NCBI RefSeq assembly: GCF_900100795.1
Contig: NZ_FNCO01000004.1
Location: forward strand, 352,066-416,065
From: Pseudomonas abietaniphila
Lineage (GTDB): Bacteria; Pseudomonadota; Gammaproteobacteria; Pseudomonadales; Pseudomonadaceae
Reading direction: 5' to 3'
Length of the DNA: 64,000 bases
Shown: one piece after another, positions 56,961 to 64,000 of the stretch
How positions within the stretch are numbered: the first letter of the stretch is position 1
Layout of the letters: each line of letters starts with the position of its first letter
Program-made: the position numbers and the translations under genes
Notes under the pieces: generated by a model
Databases searched by the model: none
What the model was told of the DNA's origin: nothing
What the model saw: the letters and a program-made list of their open reading frames with translations, nothing else

Positions 56961-57641
56961 CAGAACACGCAGCCACCTTCTCTCCTGTCGGGGGAGCTTG
57001 CTCACCCCGATACGGTCGCCCGCCTGCTCACCTATCGTGAAATCTCCCAGCCTCGACACAGCGCATTTCTGTGTTTCAGGCACACTCGGGTGACGAAATC
57101 GCCTGCAGTCGATTTTGTAAACGGATGTCATGGAGCAAAAAAAGGAGCAGTGCACGGGCGGAGACGTCATGAGGGATGCCCTTCAACGTCGCCCACACAA
57201 AATTCTTTCGAAACCGATTATTCAGTTAACGCGCAACGCTGAACGAGGCATTCGTTCATTATTATCAATTCTGACTTTATTGAGTTGGAAGGGTTGCGCT
57301 CGCCTCAATAAAACTTGAATTAAATGTTTTATCGACACTCTATTGGCGTCGAATTTATTGAATTTAAAATTTATGAAAAAGTATTTGCCCTCGTCTTAAA
57401 AAGTGCTTTAACGTTTTCCCGTCGCCCTTCACCCTCCCGGAAAGCCTTGCAGCTCCGGCTTCTTAAAAGGGTGCGACGCGAGGCACGCACTGCCTGGCTT
57501 ATAAACCGTGATGATTAAACGAAGTATCTGTTCGAGGACTTCGCTCGCCCGGCCATCGTGAAAAACGAGCCAACGCTTATAAGCTTTCGGCAACTAAAGC
57601 GCGCAACTACTACAGAAAACTCTATTCTCAAGGACGTGTTC
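56961..57641. other. 681-bp region before the N-oxygenase/NRPS operon
   Basis: No gene I can support. A hairpin TCGGGG/CCCCGA (56988-57010), resembling a decayed REP arm, may end the thioesterase transcript. From about 57220 to 57420 the sequence becomes strongly AT-rich, unlike the coding flanks, and probably carries the operon promoter and a long 5' leader. A 62-codon frame at 57130-57318 lacks a ribosome-binding site and any family resemblance. Confidence 0.5.
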
Positions 57642-58418
57642 ATGAATACTCAGAAGCAACTATTGAACCGCAAGAAATCGGAACTCAGTGCCCACCCGAT
57701 CTTCTCTGAAATTGATTCACTGGATGTGCTCCGACGGTTTATGGAGGCTCATGTCTTCGCGGTCTGGGACTTCATGTCCCTGACCAAACGCCTGCAACGC
57801 GAGCTCAGTTGCACTCAACTGCCGTGGCTCCCGCCAAAAGACGCCAAAGCCGCGCGTCTGATCAATGAAATCGTCTTGGGCGAGGAATCCGACGACCGCC
57901 TTGATCACGGCCATTACAGCCACTTCGAGCTGTACCTGGACGCCATGCGGGAAGTCGGCGCCAGCACCGCTCGCGTCGAGCGCTTCGTTGCGCTGCAGAA
58001 GGAAGGCGTGCATTACGAAACCGCGCTGGAGAGCGTCAACGCGGAAAAGGCCGCCGCCCGGTTCGTTCGGGACACCCTCGACACCGCCATCAATGCTCCC
58101 GCCCACAGCGTCGCCGCGGCCTTTCTCCACGGACGTGAAAGCGTCATCCCACAGATGTTCCAACGCATCCTCGACGACTGGGGAATCACGGCCAGCCAGG
58201 CGCCTACTTTCCGCTACTACCTGGAGCGGCACATTGAGGTGGATTCCGAGGACCACGGTCCAGCCGCCGAATCTTTGCTCGCACGCCTGGTGGACGGCGA
58301 TGCGCAACGCGAACACGAAGTTTACGAGGCCGCCATTGCCGCCGTGGAAAGCCGCATCGCCCTGTGGGATGCGCTGCGCGTGAGCATGCGCGAACCAGCG
58401 CTGGAAGCCAGCGCATGA
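57642..58418 (+). CDS. DUF3050 haem-oxygenase-like protein of the signal cluster
   Basis: 258 aa from [21 protein letters not shown], set by AAGGA 7 bases upstream; the frame stays open 28 codons further but without a site. DUF3050 hallmarks: [31 protein letters not shown], and [12 protein letters not shown], giving the Glu/His pattern of haem-oxygenase-like metal oxidases. This family is the first gene (pvfA position) of pvf-type clusters. Its exact step is not settled to my knowledge. It lies 49 bp before the di-iron oxygenase gene. Confidence 0.85.
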   Translation: MNTQKQLLNRKKSELSAHPIFSEIDSLDVLRRFMEAHVFAVWDFMSLTKRLQRELSCTQLPWLPPKDAKAARLINEIVLGEESDDRLDHGHYSHFELYLDAMREVGASTARVERFVALQKEGVHYETALESVNAEKAAARFVRDTLDTAINAPAHSVAAAFLHGRESVIPQMFQRILDDWGITASQAPTFRYYLERHIEVDSEDHGPAAESLLARLVDGDAQREHEVYEAAIAAVESRIALWDALRVSMREPALEASA

Positions 58419-58467
58419 CCCGCTCGCTGCTTGCGAACACTTCAGTTATCTACACAGGGACGACATC

Positions 58468-59196
58468 ATGAAAGCCGAAGACTACCTGTCATTCGTCGAC
58501 GCCTGGGAAGGCCGTGCAACCATCCGCACGCGTCCACGCCGCATCGTGGAAAACGACGAAAAACTCATCTATCCCCTGAGCCGGCAACCGCTGGTACTCA
58601 GTGAAACCTTCAGCCGCGAGTGCCCGCACCTGCGTGACTTCGCGTTGATCCAGAGCCTGTACAAGTTCATCAATGACGTGGTGATCTTCGAGACCGAGAT
58701 CGTCGACAAGACCGCGCGCAGTATCGCCAAGGATAACTTTGCGATCCGCTTTCCGTTCGCGTGCCGATACGACGCCATGACAGTGGTTGTGGATGAGGAC
58801 TACCACGCCTTGGTGGCGATGGACTTCATGCAGCAAACCATCGCACTGACGGGCATTCAGCCCATTGAGCTGCCACTTGAAATCGAATTGAGCCGGGCGA
58901 TTCCGGCCGCGTTGGCCCTCGCCCCCGATCACCTGCGCAGCGCGGTCGAACTCATCTGTGTCGCTGTCGCAGAGAACACCGTGACCAACGACGTCGCGGC
59001 GTTCGCGAAGGACGACACGGTCAAGCAATCGATCAAGGGGCTGATGGCAGACCATCTGCTCGATGAAGGTCGACACTCGGGCTTCTGGGCGCGATTGGTG
59101 CGCATCTATTGGCATGCCGCCACGGAGATGGATCGGGAAACCATCGCCCGCATCATGCCGGTATTCATTGCTCAATATTTGACCAATGACATCTAG
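58468..59196 (+). CDS. AurF-type di-iron N-oxygenase, cut by an in-frame amber codon
   Basis: 242 aa up to a TAG at 59194-59196. Ligands line up with AurF by spacing: Glu75, Glu110 and His113 (VDEDYHAL), Glu169 (VAENTV), His196, Glu200 and His203 (ADHLLDEGRH, the H-x3-E-x2-H pattern). All seven lie before the stop. The same frame then runs 71 more codons to a TGA that overlaps the NRPS start, and the full 314-residue reading would match the family's usual length. In pvf/mbo/ham clusters this enzyme oxidises the amino nitrogen of the building block. Whether this shortened form works is open. Confidence 0.85.
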   Translation: MKAEDYLSFVDAWEGRATIRTRPRRIVENDEKLIYPLSRQPLVLSETFSRECPHLRDFALIQSLYKFINDVVIFETEIVDKTARSIAKDNFAIRFPFACRYDAMTVVVDEDYHALVAMDFMQQTIALTGIQPIELPLEIELSRAIPAALALAPDHLRSAVELICVAVAENTVTNDVAAFAKDDTVKQSIKGLMADHLLDEGRHSGFWARLVRIYWHAATEMDRETIARIMPVFIAQYLTNDI

Positions 59197-59412
59197 AAGT
59201 CCTTCGACTTTGTGCTGATCGACAACCTCCCGGTCACCGAGTCCATCAAGCAAGCGCTCAAAGACGAAACCCAGGCCATGAGCTTTCCAATCAATCGCCA
59301 TCACCCGCTGGTGGGTAACATCGTGCGCTTCTTCAAGGCCAGCTCGATGCTCGACTCCACCTGCGTGCAACACGCGCTCGCCGACTATTTGCCGGCAGGA
59401 GGCACGCAATGA
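59197..59412 (+). pseudogene. Detached C-terminal 71 codons of the AurF-type oxygenase
   Basis: It continues the oxygenase frame directly after the amber codon: KSFDFVLIDNLPVTESIKQ, then FPINRHHPLVGNIVRFFK and a final ADYLPAGGTQ, with sensible composition and no further stop. The final TGA overlaps the NRPS ATG (ATGA), a coupling pattern expected for the undamaged gene. A re-start at GTG 59212 is conceivable but has no good ribosome-binding site. Either a recent nonsense mutation or stop read-through explains it. Confidence 0.8.
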
Positions 59413-62400
59413 AGCGCCTGGAGATTGTGCTCATCGGTCACAGTCGGGCTTTGGGCGAACTCGCTATCGAACTGGAGGCCCATGGGCATCTGACTCATCA
59501 ACTTCCGGACGCGCACGCGCTGGAACACAGCCAGGTATACGGCGCTTCGTTGATCATCGACGATGGCACGCTGGCGCTGACCAGCATGCGGCTCGCTGCT
59601 TTCAAAACCGACGCGCAGCTTGGTTTGCGTATCGGGCTGATCCCTGACGCCCAAGGCGCGCTACCCCGGCTGGAATTGCTGTGCTGGTATGGTTCGGCCG
59701 TCGCGCAGAAGCTAATAGCGCGTCGCATCCTGCCGGCTGAACCTTCGGGCAACGGTCGAGTGCTACGCGACAGTGCCATTACAACGCTCGTCGACGATGT
59801 CGCCTTGCTGGTCAGCCGCCTCTCGCGGGACGCCGGCTTCCTTGCACAGGTCGAGCGTGTCGAACCGCCTCAGAGTGAATGGCAAGAAGGTCTGCTTACA
59901 CTGGATCGACTGGCGTTCGAGCACCGTTACAACCAGACCGCACAACCTCACCTGCTGAGCATCGCACAGCAACCGATGGTCACGCGCCTGGATCAGAGCT
60001 TCGCAACCTTTGCTGATCGGTATGCCTTGAATGTCGGTGGTCAACGCGTCCGTTATGACGCGTTGCGCGAGCACAGCGTGGCCATCCAGGCGCACATGCG
60101 GCCTCTGCTCGCACGCTCCTCAGACGAGCCACTGGTGATCGGCATCTGTCTGCCAAAGTGCGCAGCCTTGTTCGCAGGGGTCGTCGCGATTCTCGGCTAT
60201 GGCGCCGTGTACCTGCCGCTCGATCCCAGCCAGCCGCTGCAACGGCAGCAGTACATACTGGAAAACGCCAAGGCCGTATTGCTGCTGCATGACGGTCAGC
60301 ACCCGCTCGCCGGTCAGAGCGTACCGGGCCTGGACATCAGTGCTGTCCAGATCACGGCTACGGATGAGTCATTCTTGTGTGTTCGCCCTGGGACTGAAGC
60401 CCCGTGCATGGCGCTGTACACCTCGGGCACAACCGGTCACCCCAAGGGCGTGATGCTCAGCCAGCGCAACCTGAGCCACTTCACTGCGTGGTACGCCGAG
60501 TACGTCGCGCTGTCGGAACGCAGCCGCGTTCTGCAATTTTCGACGTTGAGTTTCGATTCGTCAGTGATCGACATCTTTCCGACGTTGTTGAGCGGCGCCG
60601 AACTGGTGGTCGCCAGCGAAGACCAACGCCGGGATCCGCTGCAGCTTATGGAGCTGCTTGAGCAGAACCTGAGCCATGCCTTTCTACCACCTGCGTTGCT
60701 CAGCATTCTGCCAGCGGAGCGTCCCCTGAAGCTTGAGCATCTCTGCACGGGCGGCGATGTCTGCGAGCCCTACGTGATCGAGCGGCTGGCGGGGAACTGT
60801 CAGTTCCACAACCTGTACGGACCCACCGAGGCCACGGTGCTGATCACCGCAGGACAGTTCCAGCCGGGCAGTAGCAATCGCAACCTGGGGCGGCCTATCG
60901 CCAACAGTCAGTTGTTGATTCTCGACGAGCAGATGCAGCCGGTTGCCGAGCAGATGCCGGGCGAGTTGTACATCGTGGGGCCGGGCGTCGGTCTGGGTTA
61001 CATCCACAATCCGGCACTGACTGACGAGCGTTACGTGCGAATCGCCCTCGGCGGCGGAGAAAGCGTGCGCGCCTACCGCACGGGTGATATCGGTAAGTGG
61101 AGCGACGATGGGGTGGCGTTGTCCGGGCGGCGGGACAATCAAGTCAAGATCCGGGGCTTCCGGGTTGAACCGGAAGAAATCGAGCATTGCCTGCGCGACA
61201 GCCAACTGTACCGACAGGTCGCAGTGGTGATCGATGATCAGCGCCGGATTCTGGCGTTTCTCGCGCAACCACACGGTGTCGAGCCCGATGTCGCACGGCA
61301 TCTGCTCAAAGCCCACATCGAACGGTTATTGCCCGACTACATGCGCCCGGCCTCCTACACCGAGCTGGCAACGATGCCTTTCGCCAATAACGGCAAGATT
61401 GATCGCAAGGCGTTACTGCAGTTGCCGGTCAACCTGACGGAGCAGGCGCCGCGCCGTCCGCCGGAAAGCGAGAATGAGCGAATCCTGCAGAAACTGTGGG
61501 CCGACCTGCTGGAGCTTCCACCGGGGGATATTTCGACCGATGAAAGCTTTTTCAACCTCGGCGGTCACTCGATTTTGCTGTCGCAGATGCTGCTGGGCAT
61601 TCGCGAGCGATTCGGCCGCAGTATTCCCATCAACCGCTTCATCGAAGCCCCCACGTTAATCAACCTCGCATCATTGATCGACAGTGACGACGCTTCGTCC
61701 TGGACGGTCAGTCCGCAAGCGCTCAAAGACGCCTCGACACCCATCCAACTGCCGATCCTGCCGGTCGGCAAACTCGGCGATGTGCACAAGATCATCGTGA
61801 CCGGGGCCAATGGCTTTCTCGGCGTTCACCTCGTCGAGGCACTTTTGGGGTGGGGCGCGACAGAGGTGGCGTGCCTGGTGCGTGAGGGCGGCGGCATGAC
61901 GGCGCAGGATCGGTTTGTCGAAGCCTTGCGCGAAAACCGGTTGGAGCATCTGGACTTGAGCCGGGTGCGCGTCTATGCCGCCGACGTTACCCGGCCGCAA
62001 CTCGGCCTGGCTGACGATGTTTACGAGCGACTGGATCATGAGTTCGGCGCACTCATCCACAATGCGGCCAACGTTAATCATGTTCAGGATTACGAGACAC
62101 TCACCAAGGACAACGTCACGCCCATTTTCGAGTGCCTCAGGTTGTGCGAAGGCCGCAGCAAGAAGGTCTTCAACTTCGTCTCGACCCTCTCCGCCTCCAG
62201 CGCCATAGACGCCAACGGCAGCGTTCTGGAAGCCCCTGCTGCAGAGACCCCGCCGATCTATATCAAGAACGGCTACAACCTCTCCAAATGGGTCGCTGAA
62301 CGCATCCTGCAGCAAGCGCGCGAACAGGGCGCGTGGGTCAACATCTATCGCCCGGGAAACATCGCCTTCAACAGCATCACGGGCGTCTGTCAGCCGCACA

Positions 62401-62861
62401 AGAACCGCTTGATGCTGATGCTCAAGGGCTCGATGCAGTTGGGTCAGGTGCCCGACTTCTCGATGACCTTTGACCTGATGCCCGTGGACTTCCTCGCCCG
62501 CTTCATCGGTTTTCACAGCAGCCGCTATCAGCCCACACGTGCGGTATTCAACCTGCACAACCCCGAACCCTTGAGCTGGACCGGTTACGTCGACGCGTTT
62601 CGCGAAGCTGGTCGCGAGTTCGAGATGGTCAGCGTCGCACACTGGCAGACCCAGCTTAACCGGGTCGACAGCCAGAACGCCCTGTTCGGCGTGTTGGGGT
62701 TCTACCTCGACGGTTTTGAGGAAGACATCGGCGACATCTCTACGATCGCATACCAGAACGCGCTAGCCGGCGTGCAGCGGATGGGCGAACGCTACCCACA
62801 GAAAACCCCGGCGTTGCTACGTAAAGGCTGCGACTACCTGAAAGAGATCGACTTCATCTGA
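59409..62861 (+). CDS. Single-module NRPS, A-T-R with an N-terminal extension
   Basis: 1150 aa, behind GGAGGCACGCA. N-terminal 190 residues (starting MKRLEIVLIGHSRALGELA) resemble a formyltransferase-type Rossmann domain. The adenylation domain follows: LYTSGTTGHPKG at 336-347, NLYGPTEATV, YRTGDIGKW, NGKIDRKALL. The carrier domain has GGHS with phosphopantetheine Ser721. The reductase domain from about 795 has TGANGFLG and an SDR Tyr-Lys pair near 956-960 in GYNLSKWVAERI. The module would activate one amino acid and release it as aldehyde or alcohol, as in PvfC/MboD-type enzymes. No condensation domain is present. Confidence 0.93.
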   Translation: MKRLEIVLIGHSRALGELAIELEAHGHLTHQLPDAHALEHSQVYGASLIIDDGTLALTSMRLAAFKTDAQLGLRIGLIPDAQGALPRLELLCWYGSAVAQKLIARRILPAEPSGNGRVLRDSAITTLVDDVALLVSRLSRDAGFLAQVERVEPPQSEWQEGLLTLDRLAFEHRYNQTAQPHLLSIAQQPMVTRLDQSFATFADRYALNVGGQRVRYDALREHSVAIQAHMRPLLARSSDEPLVIGICLPKCAALFAGVVAILGYGAVYLPLDPSQPLQRQQYILENAKAVLLLHDGQHPLAGQSVPGLDISAVQITATDESFLCVRPGTEAPCMALYTSGTTGHPKGVMLSQRNLSHFTAWYAEYVALSERSRVLQFSTLSFDSSVIDIFPTLLSGAELVVASEDQRRDPLQLMELLEQNLSHAFLPPALLSILPAERPLKLEHLCTGGDVCEPYVIERLAGNCQFHNLYGPTEATVLITAGQFQPGSSNRNLGRPIANSQLLILDEQMQPVAEQMPGELYIVGPGVGLGYIHNPALTDERYVRIALGGGESVRAYRTGDIGKWSDDGVALSGRRDNQVKIRGFRVEPEEIEHCLRDSQLYRQVAVVIDDQRRILAFLAQPHGVEPDVARHLLKAHIERLLPDYMRPASYTELATMPFANNGKIDRKALLQLPVNLTEQAPRRPPESENERILQKLWADLLELPPGDISTDESFFNLGGHSILLSQMLLGIRERFGRSIPINRFIEAPTLINLASLIDSDDASSWTVSPQALKDASTPIQLPILPVGKLGDVHKIIVTGANGFLGVHLVEALLGWGATEVACLVREGGGMTAQDRFVEALRENRLEHLDLSRVRVYAADVTRPQLGLADDVYERLDHEFGALIHNAANVNHVQDYETLTKDNVTPIFECLRLCEGRSKKVFNFVSTLSASSAIDANGSVLEAPAAETPPIYIKNGYNLSKWVAERILQQAREQGAWVNIYRPGNIAFNSITGVCQPHKNRLMLMLKGSMQLGQVPDFSMTFDLMPVDFLARFIGFHSSRYQPTRAVFNLHNPEPLSWTGYVDAFREAGREFEMVSVAHWQTQLNRVDSQNALFGVLGFYLDGFEEDIGDISTIAYQNALAGVQRMGERYPQKTPALLRKGCDYLKEIDFI

Positions 62862-62902
62862 CTGACCCAAAGGCAACACTCACGTACGTAATGGAGAACA
62901 AC

Positions 62903-63394
62903 ATGAACGCAATCAACACGATCCACAACCTGACACCCGACACCTTGATCAGCAACCCTGCAGGCACGCCGGTCGTGTCGACAGTTTCAATTACTGCCGA
63001 CGCGCAGGCAGTCTGGGATGTCGTGGGTGATTTCGGCGGTTTTGCGAAATTCATTCCGGCGCTGGCCAGCATTGAGGTAGTCGGAACCGGTCCCGGGTCA
63101 GTTCGTTACAAGCAGTTCAAGGAAGGCGGTTTGGTGGTGGTCGAGCAGTTGAACTCACGAGACGACCGCGCGCTTTCCATGACATGGACAACGATCTATA
63201 ACAATCTGGGTATCCGCAACCTCTGGGCGTCGATGACGGTGGTTCCTGCCAGCGAGCGCCTCTGCAACGCCACCTGGACCATCATCGCAGAACCTGCCGA
63301 GGGCAATCCCGCCAGCCCTGTAGAGTTCCACAACTTCCTTCAAGGCTTCGCCGATGACGCCATGAACAACGTGCAAAAGCTGTTCGCTTCGTAA
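62903..63394 (+). CDS. SRPBCC (polyketide cyclase-like) protein of the signal cluster
   Basis: 163 aa from the ATG at 62903, 6 bases after TGGAG; an ATG four codons upstream overlaps that site and is less likely. START/SRPBCC fold: VSITADAQAVWDVVGDFGG, FIPALASIEVVGTGPGSVR, a DDRALSMTW strand, ATWTIIAEP, and the long C-terminal helix GFADDAMNNVQKLF. It would bind a hydrophobic small molecule. It takes the last (pvfD-like) position of the operon, 41 bp after the NRPS. Confidence 0.87.
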   Translation: MNAINTIHNLTPDTLISNPAGTPVVSTVSITADAQAVWDVVGDFGGFAKFIPALASIEVVGTGPGSVRYKQFKEGGLVVVEQLNSRDDRALSMTWTTIYNNLGIRNLWASMTVVPASERLCNATWTIIAEPAEGNPASPVEFHNFLQGFADDAMNNVQKLFAS

Positions 63395-63409
63395 ACGTCC
63401 TTCGGCCAG

Positions 63410-63438
63410 GCCCGCTTCGTTCAGGCCTGAGCGGGCTT
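63410..63438 (+). terminator. Terminator of the NRPS operon
   Basis: GCCCGCT pairs with AGCGGGC across a 13-base loop, followed by TTGTG; it starts 16 bp after the last gene. The T-run is short, so efficiency is uncertain. It faces the rRNA operon terminator just beyond. Confidence 0.6.
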
Positions 63439-63459
63439 GTGTCGTGGCCCCGAAACGAC

Positions 63460-63492
63460 AAAACCCCTGTCTGCGTTAGCAGACAGGGGTTT
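63460..63492 (-). terminator. Rho-independent terminator of the rRNA operon (distal)
   Basis: A 13-bp stem AACCCCTGTCTGC/GCAGACAGGGGTT with loop of 4 and a T-run in the leftward direction, 11 bp past the second 5S gene. It ends the rrn transcript. Confidence 0.9.
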
Positions 63493-63503
63493 CGGAATTG
63501 AAT

Positions 63504-63619
63504 CTTGACGATGACCTACTCTCACATGGGGAAACCCCACACTACCATCGGCGATGCACCGTTTCACTGCTGAGTTCGGGATGGGATCAGGTGGTTCCAG
63601 CACTCTATGGTCGTCAAGA
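63504..63619 (-). rRNA. rrf: 5S rRNA, distal copy
   Basis: About 116 nt on the minus strand, from CTTGACGACCATAGAG to GGTCATCGTCAAG, with the 5'/3' ends complementary, as in Pseudomonas 5S. It differs from the other copy at about three positions (near 63562 and around 63597-63600). Confidence 0.95.
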
Positions 63620-63683
63620 AATTCTGTTGTTGATCCGTTACGAAGTAACGAGTCAACGAAAATTGGTGACCTTCACTTAAAAC

Positions 63684-63714
63684 AAAACCCCATCTGCTTT
63701 CGCAAATGGGGTTT
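63684..63714 (-). terminator. Terminator-like hairpin between the two 5S genes
   Basis: AAACCCCAT/ATGGGGTTT stem with an extended, nearly paired CTGC/GCAA inside; it runs into TTTTG leftward. Its position just after the first 5S suggests this was the original operon end before the second 5S copy was added. Confidence 0.75.
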
Positions 63715-63725
63715 CGGAATTTAAT

Positions 63726-63841
63726 CTTGACGATGACCTACTCTCACATGGGGAAACCCCACACTACCATCGGCGATGCATCGTTTCACTGCTGAGTTCG
63801 GGATGGGATCAGGTGGTTCCAACGCTCTATGGTCGTCAAGA
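63726..63841 (-). rRNA. rrf: 5S rRNA, proximal copy
   Basis: About 116 nt, minus strand, same ends and secondary structure as the distal copy. It follows the 23S-5S spacer and is therefore the standard operon copy. Confidence 0.95.
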
Positions 63842-64000
63842 AATTCGGGTACTGACTCGTGACCGTAAGGCCTCGCTTCAGCAAATCGGGTATGTGATCA
63901 GGTGTCTTGCCTGTGTCCTGCAAACTTTCGGTGCGTGTCGTCTTCACAGTCACCGCAATCTGTGCTCATCGAGTCGCAGATTGCTTGGGTGTTATATGGT
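63842..64000 (-). other. 23S-5S spacer of a leftward rRNA operon
   Basis: No 5S or tRNA sequence. On the minus strand it starts ACCATATAACACCCAAGCAA, typical of the segment just after 23S in Pseudomonas. GCAATCTG and CAGATTGC near 63957-63984 form a hairpin that is probably part of the 23S processing structure. The 23S gene itself must begin beyond the window edge. Confidence 0.75.

Noticed and set aside
57130..57318. 62-codon frame in the leader of the NRPS operon, considered as a leader peptide
   Set aside because: Start lacks a Shine-Dalgarno sequence in a good position, no recognisable family, no attenuator-like codon run or following terminator.
59212..59412. Separate small gene downstream of the AurF-type oxygenase
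   Set aside because: It is in the same frame as the oxygenase, directly after the amber codon, and completes the family length; better explained as its detached C-terminus.

Overview
The window is Pseudomonas chromosome, high in GC with patchy AT-rich islands. The genus call rests on several signs: a gabD start, the tagQRST-ppkA-pppA-tagF / tssA-vgrG arrangement of a Pseudomonas HSI-I type VI secretion system (T6SS), GGCTTGCTGGCGAA-type REP palindromes between genes, a lapG-lapD pair, and Pseudomonas-type 5S rRNA. The closest fit is the fluorescens/syringae side of the genus rather than P. aeruginosa, but species cannot be set from this sequence alone.

Layout. 1-1.4 kb: the 5' end of gabD, tRNA-Arg(CCG) and a DUF4431 secreted protein. 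1.6-31.3 kb: a complete T6SS in two divergent operons. Leftward from 18.9 kb run fha, tssJ, tssK, tssL, tssM, tagF, pppA, ppkA and tagTSRQ, which cover the baseplate, the membrane complex and threonine-phosphorylation control. Rightward from 19.3 kb run tssA, tssB, tssC, hcp, tssE, tssF, tssG, clpV and vgrG, which cover sheath, tube, baseplate, disaggregase and spike. tagJ, usually next to hcp in this class, is absent. The two operons face each other across a 467-bp control region holding an imperfect 31-bp direct repeat. 31.3-36.6 kb: an effector/immunity island with a Tse6-like PAAR toxin, its immunity gene and Eag chaperone, orphan immunity-like genes (one an intact RelA/SpoT-type HD hydrolase), and a truncated Rhs toxin tip with its own downstream immunity candidate.

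36.9-54.9 kb: hscC with a membrane J-like partner; a sulfotransferase/APS-kinase pair; an MscS-type channel; a DUF945 protein; a HAD phosphatase; a LysR regulator divergent from a polar amino acid ABC importer; an MFS transporter; an aldo/keto reductase; and lapD-lapG, the c-di-GMP switch that controls release of a surface adhesin.

55.2-63.4 kb: a small-molecule locus. A GntR regulator with a 12-bp palindrome just upstream and a type II thioesterase precede a four-gene set (DUF3050 haem-oxygenase-like protein, AurF-type di-iron N-oxygenase, A-T-R NRPS, SRPBCC protein). This set matches pvf/mbo/ham-type clusters known to make diazeniumdiolate or pyrazine N-oxide signals. The oxygenase frame carries an in-frame amber codon after all predicted metal ligands and then continues 71 codons to overlap the NRPS start. 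The right edge is the tail of a leftward rRNA operon with two non-identical 5S genes.
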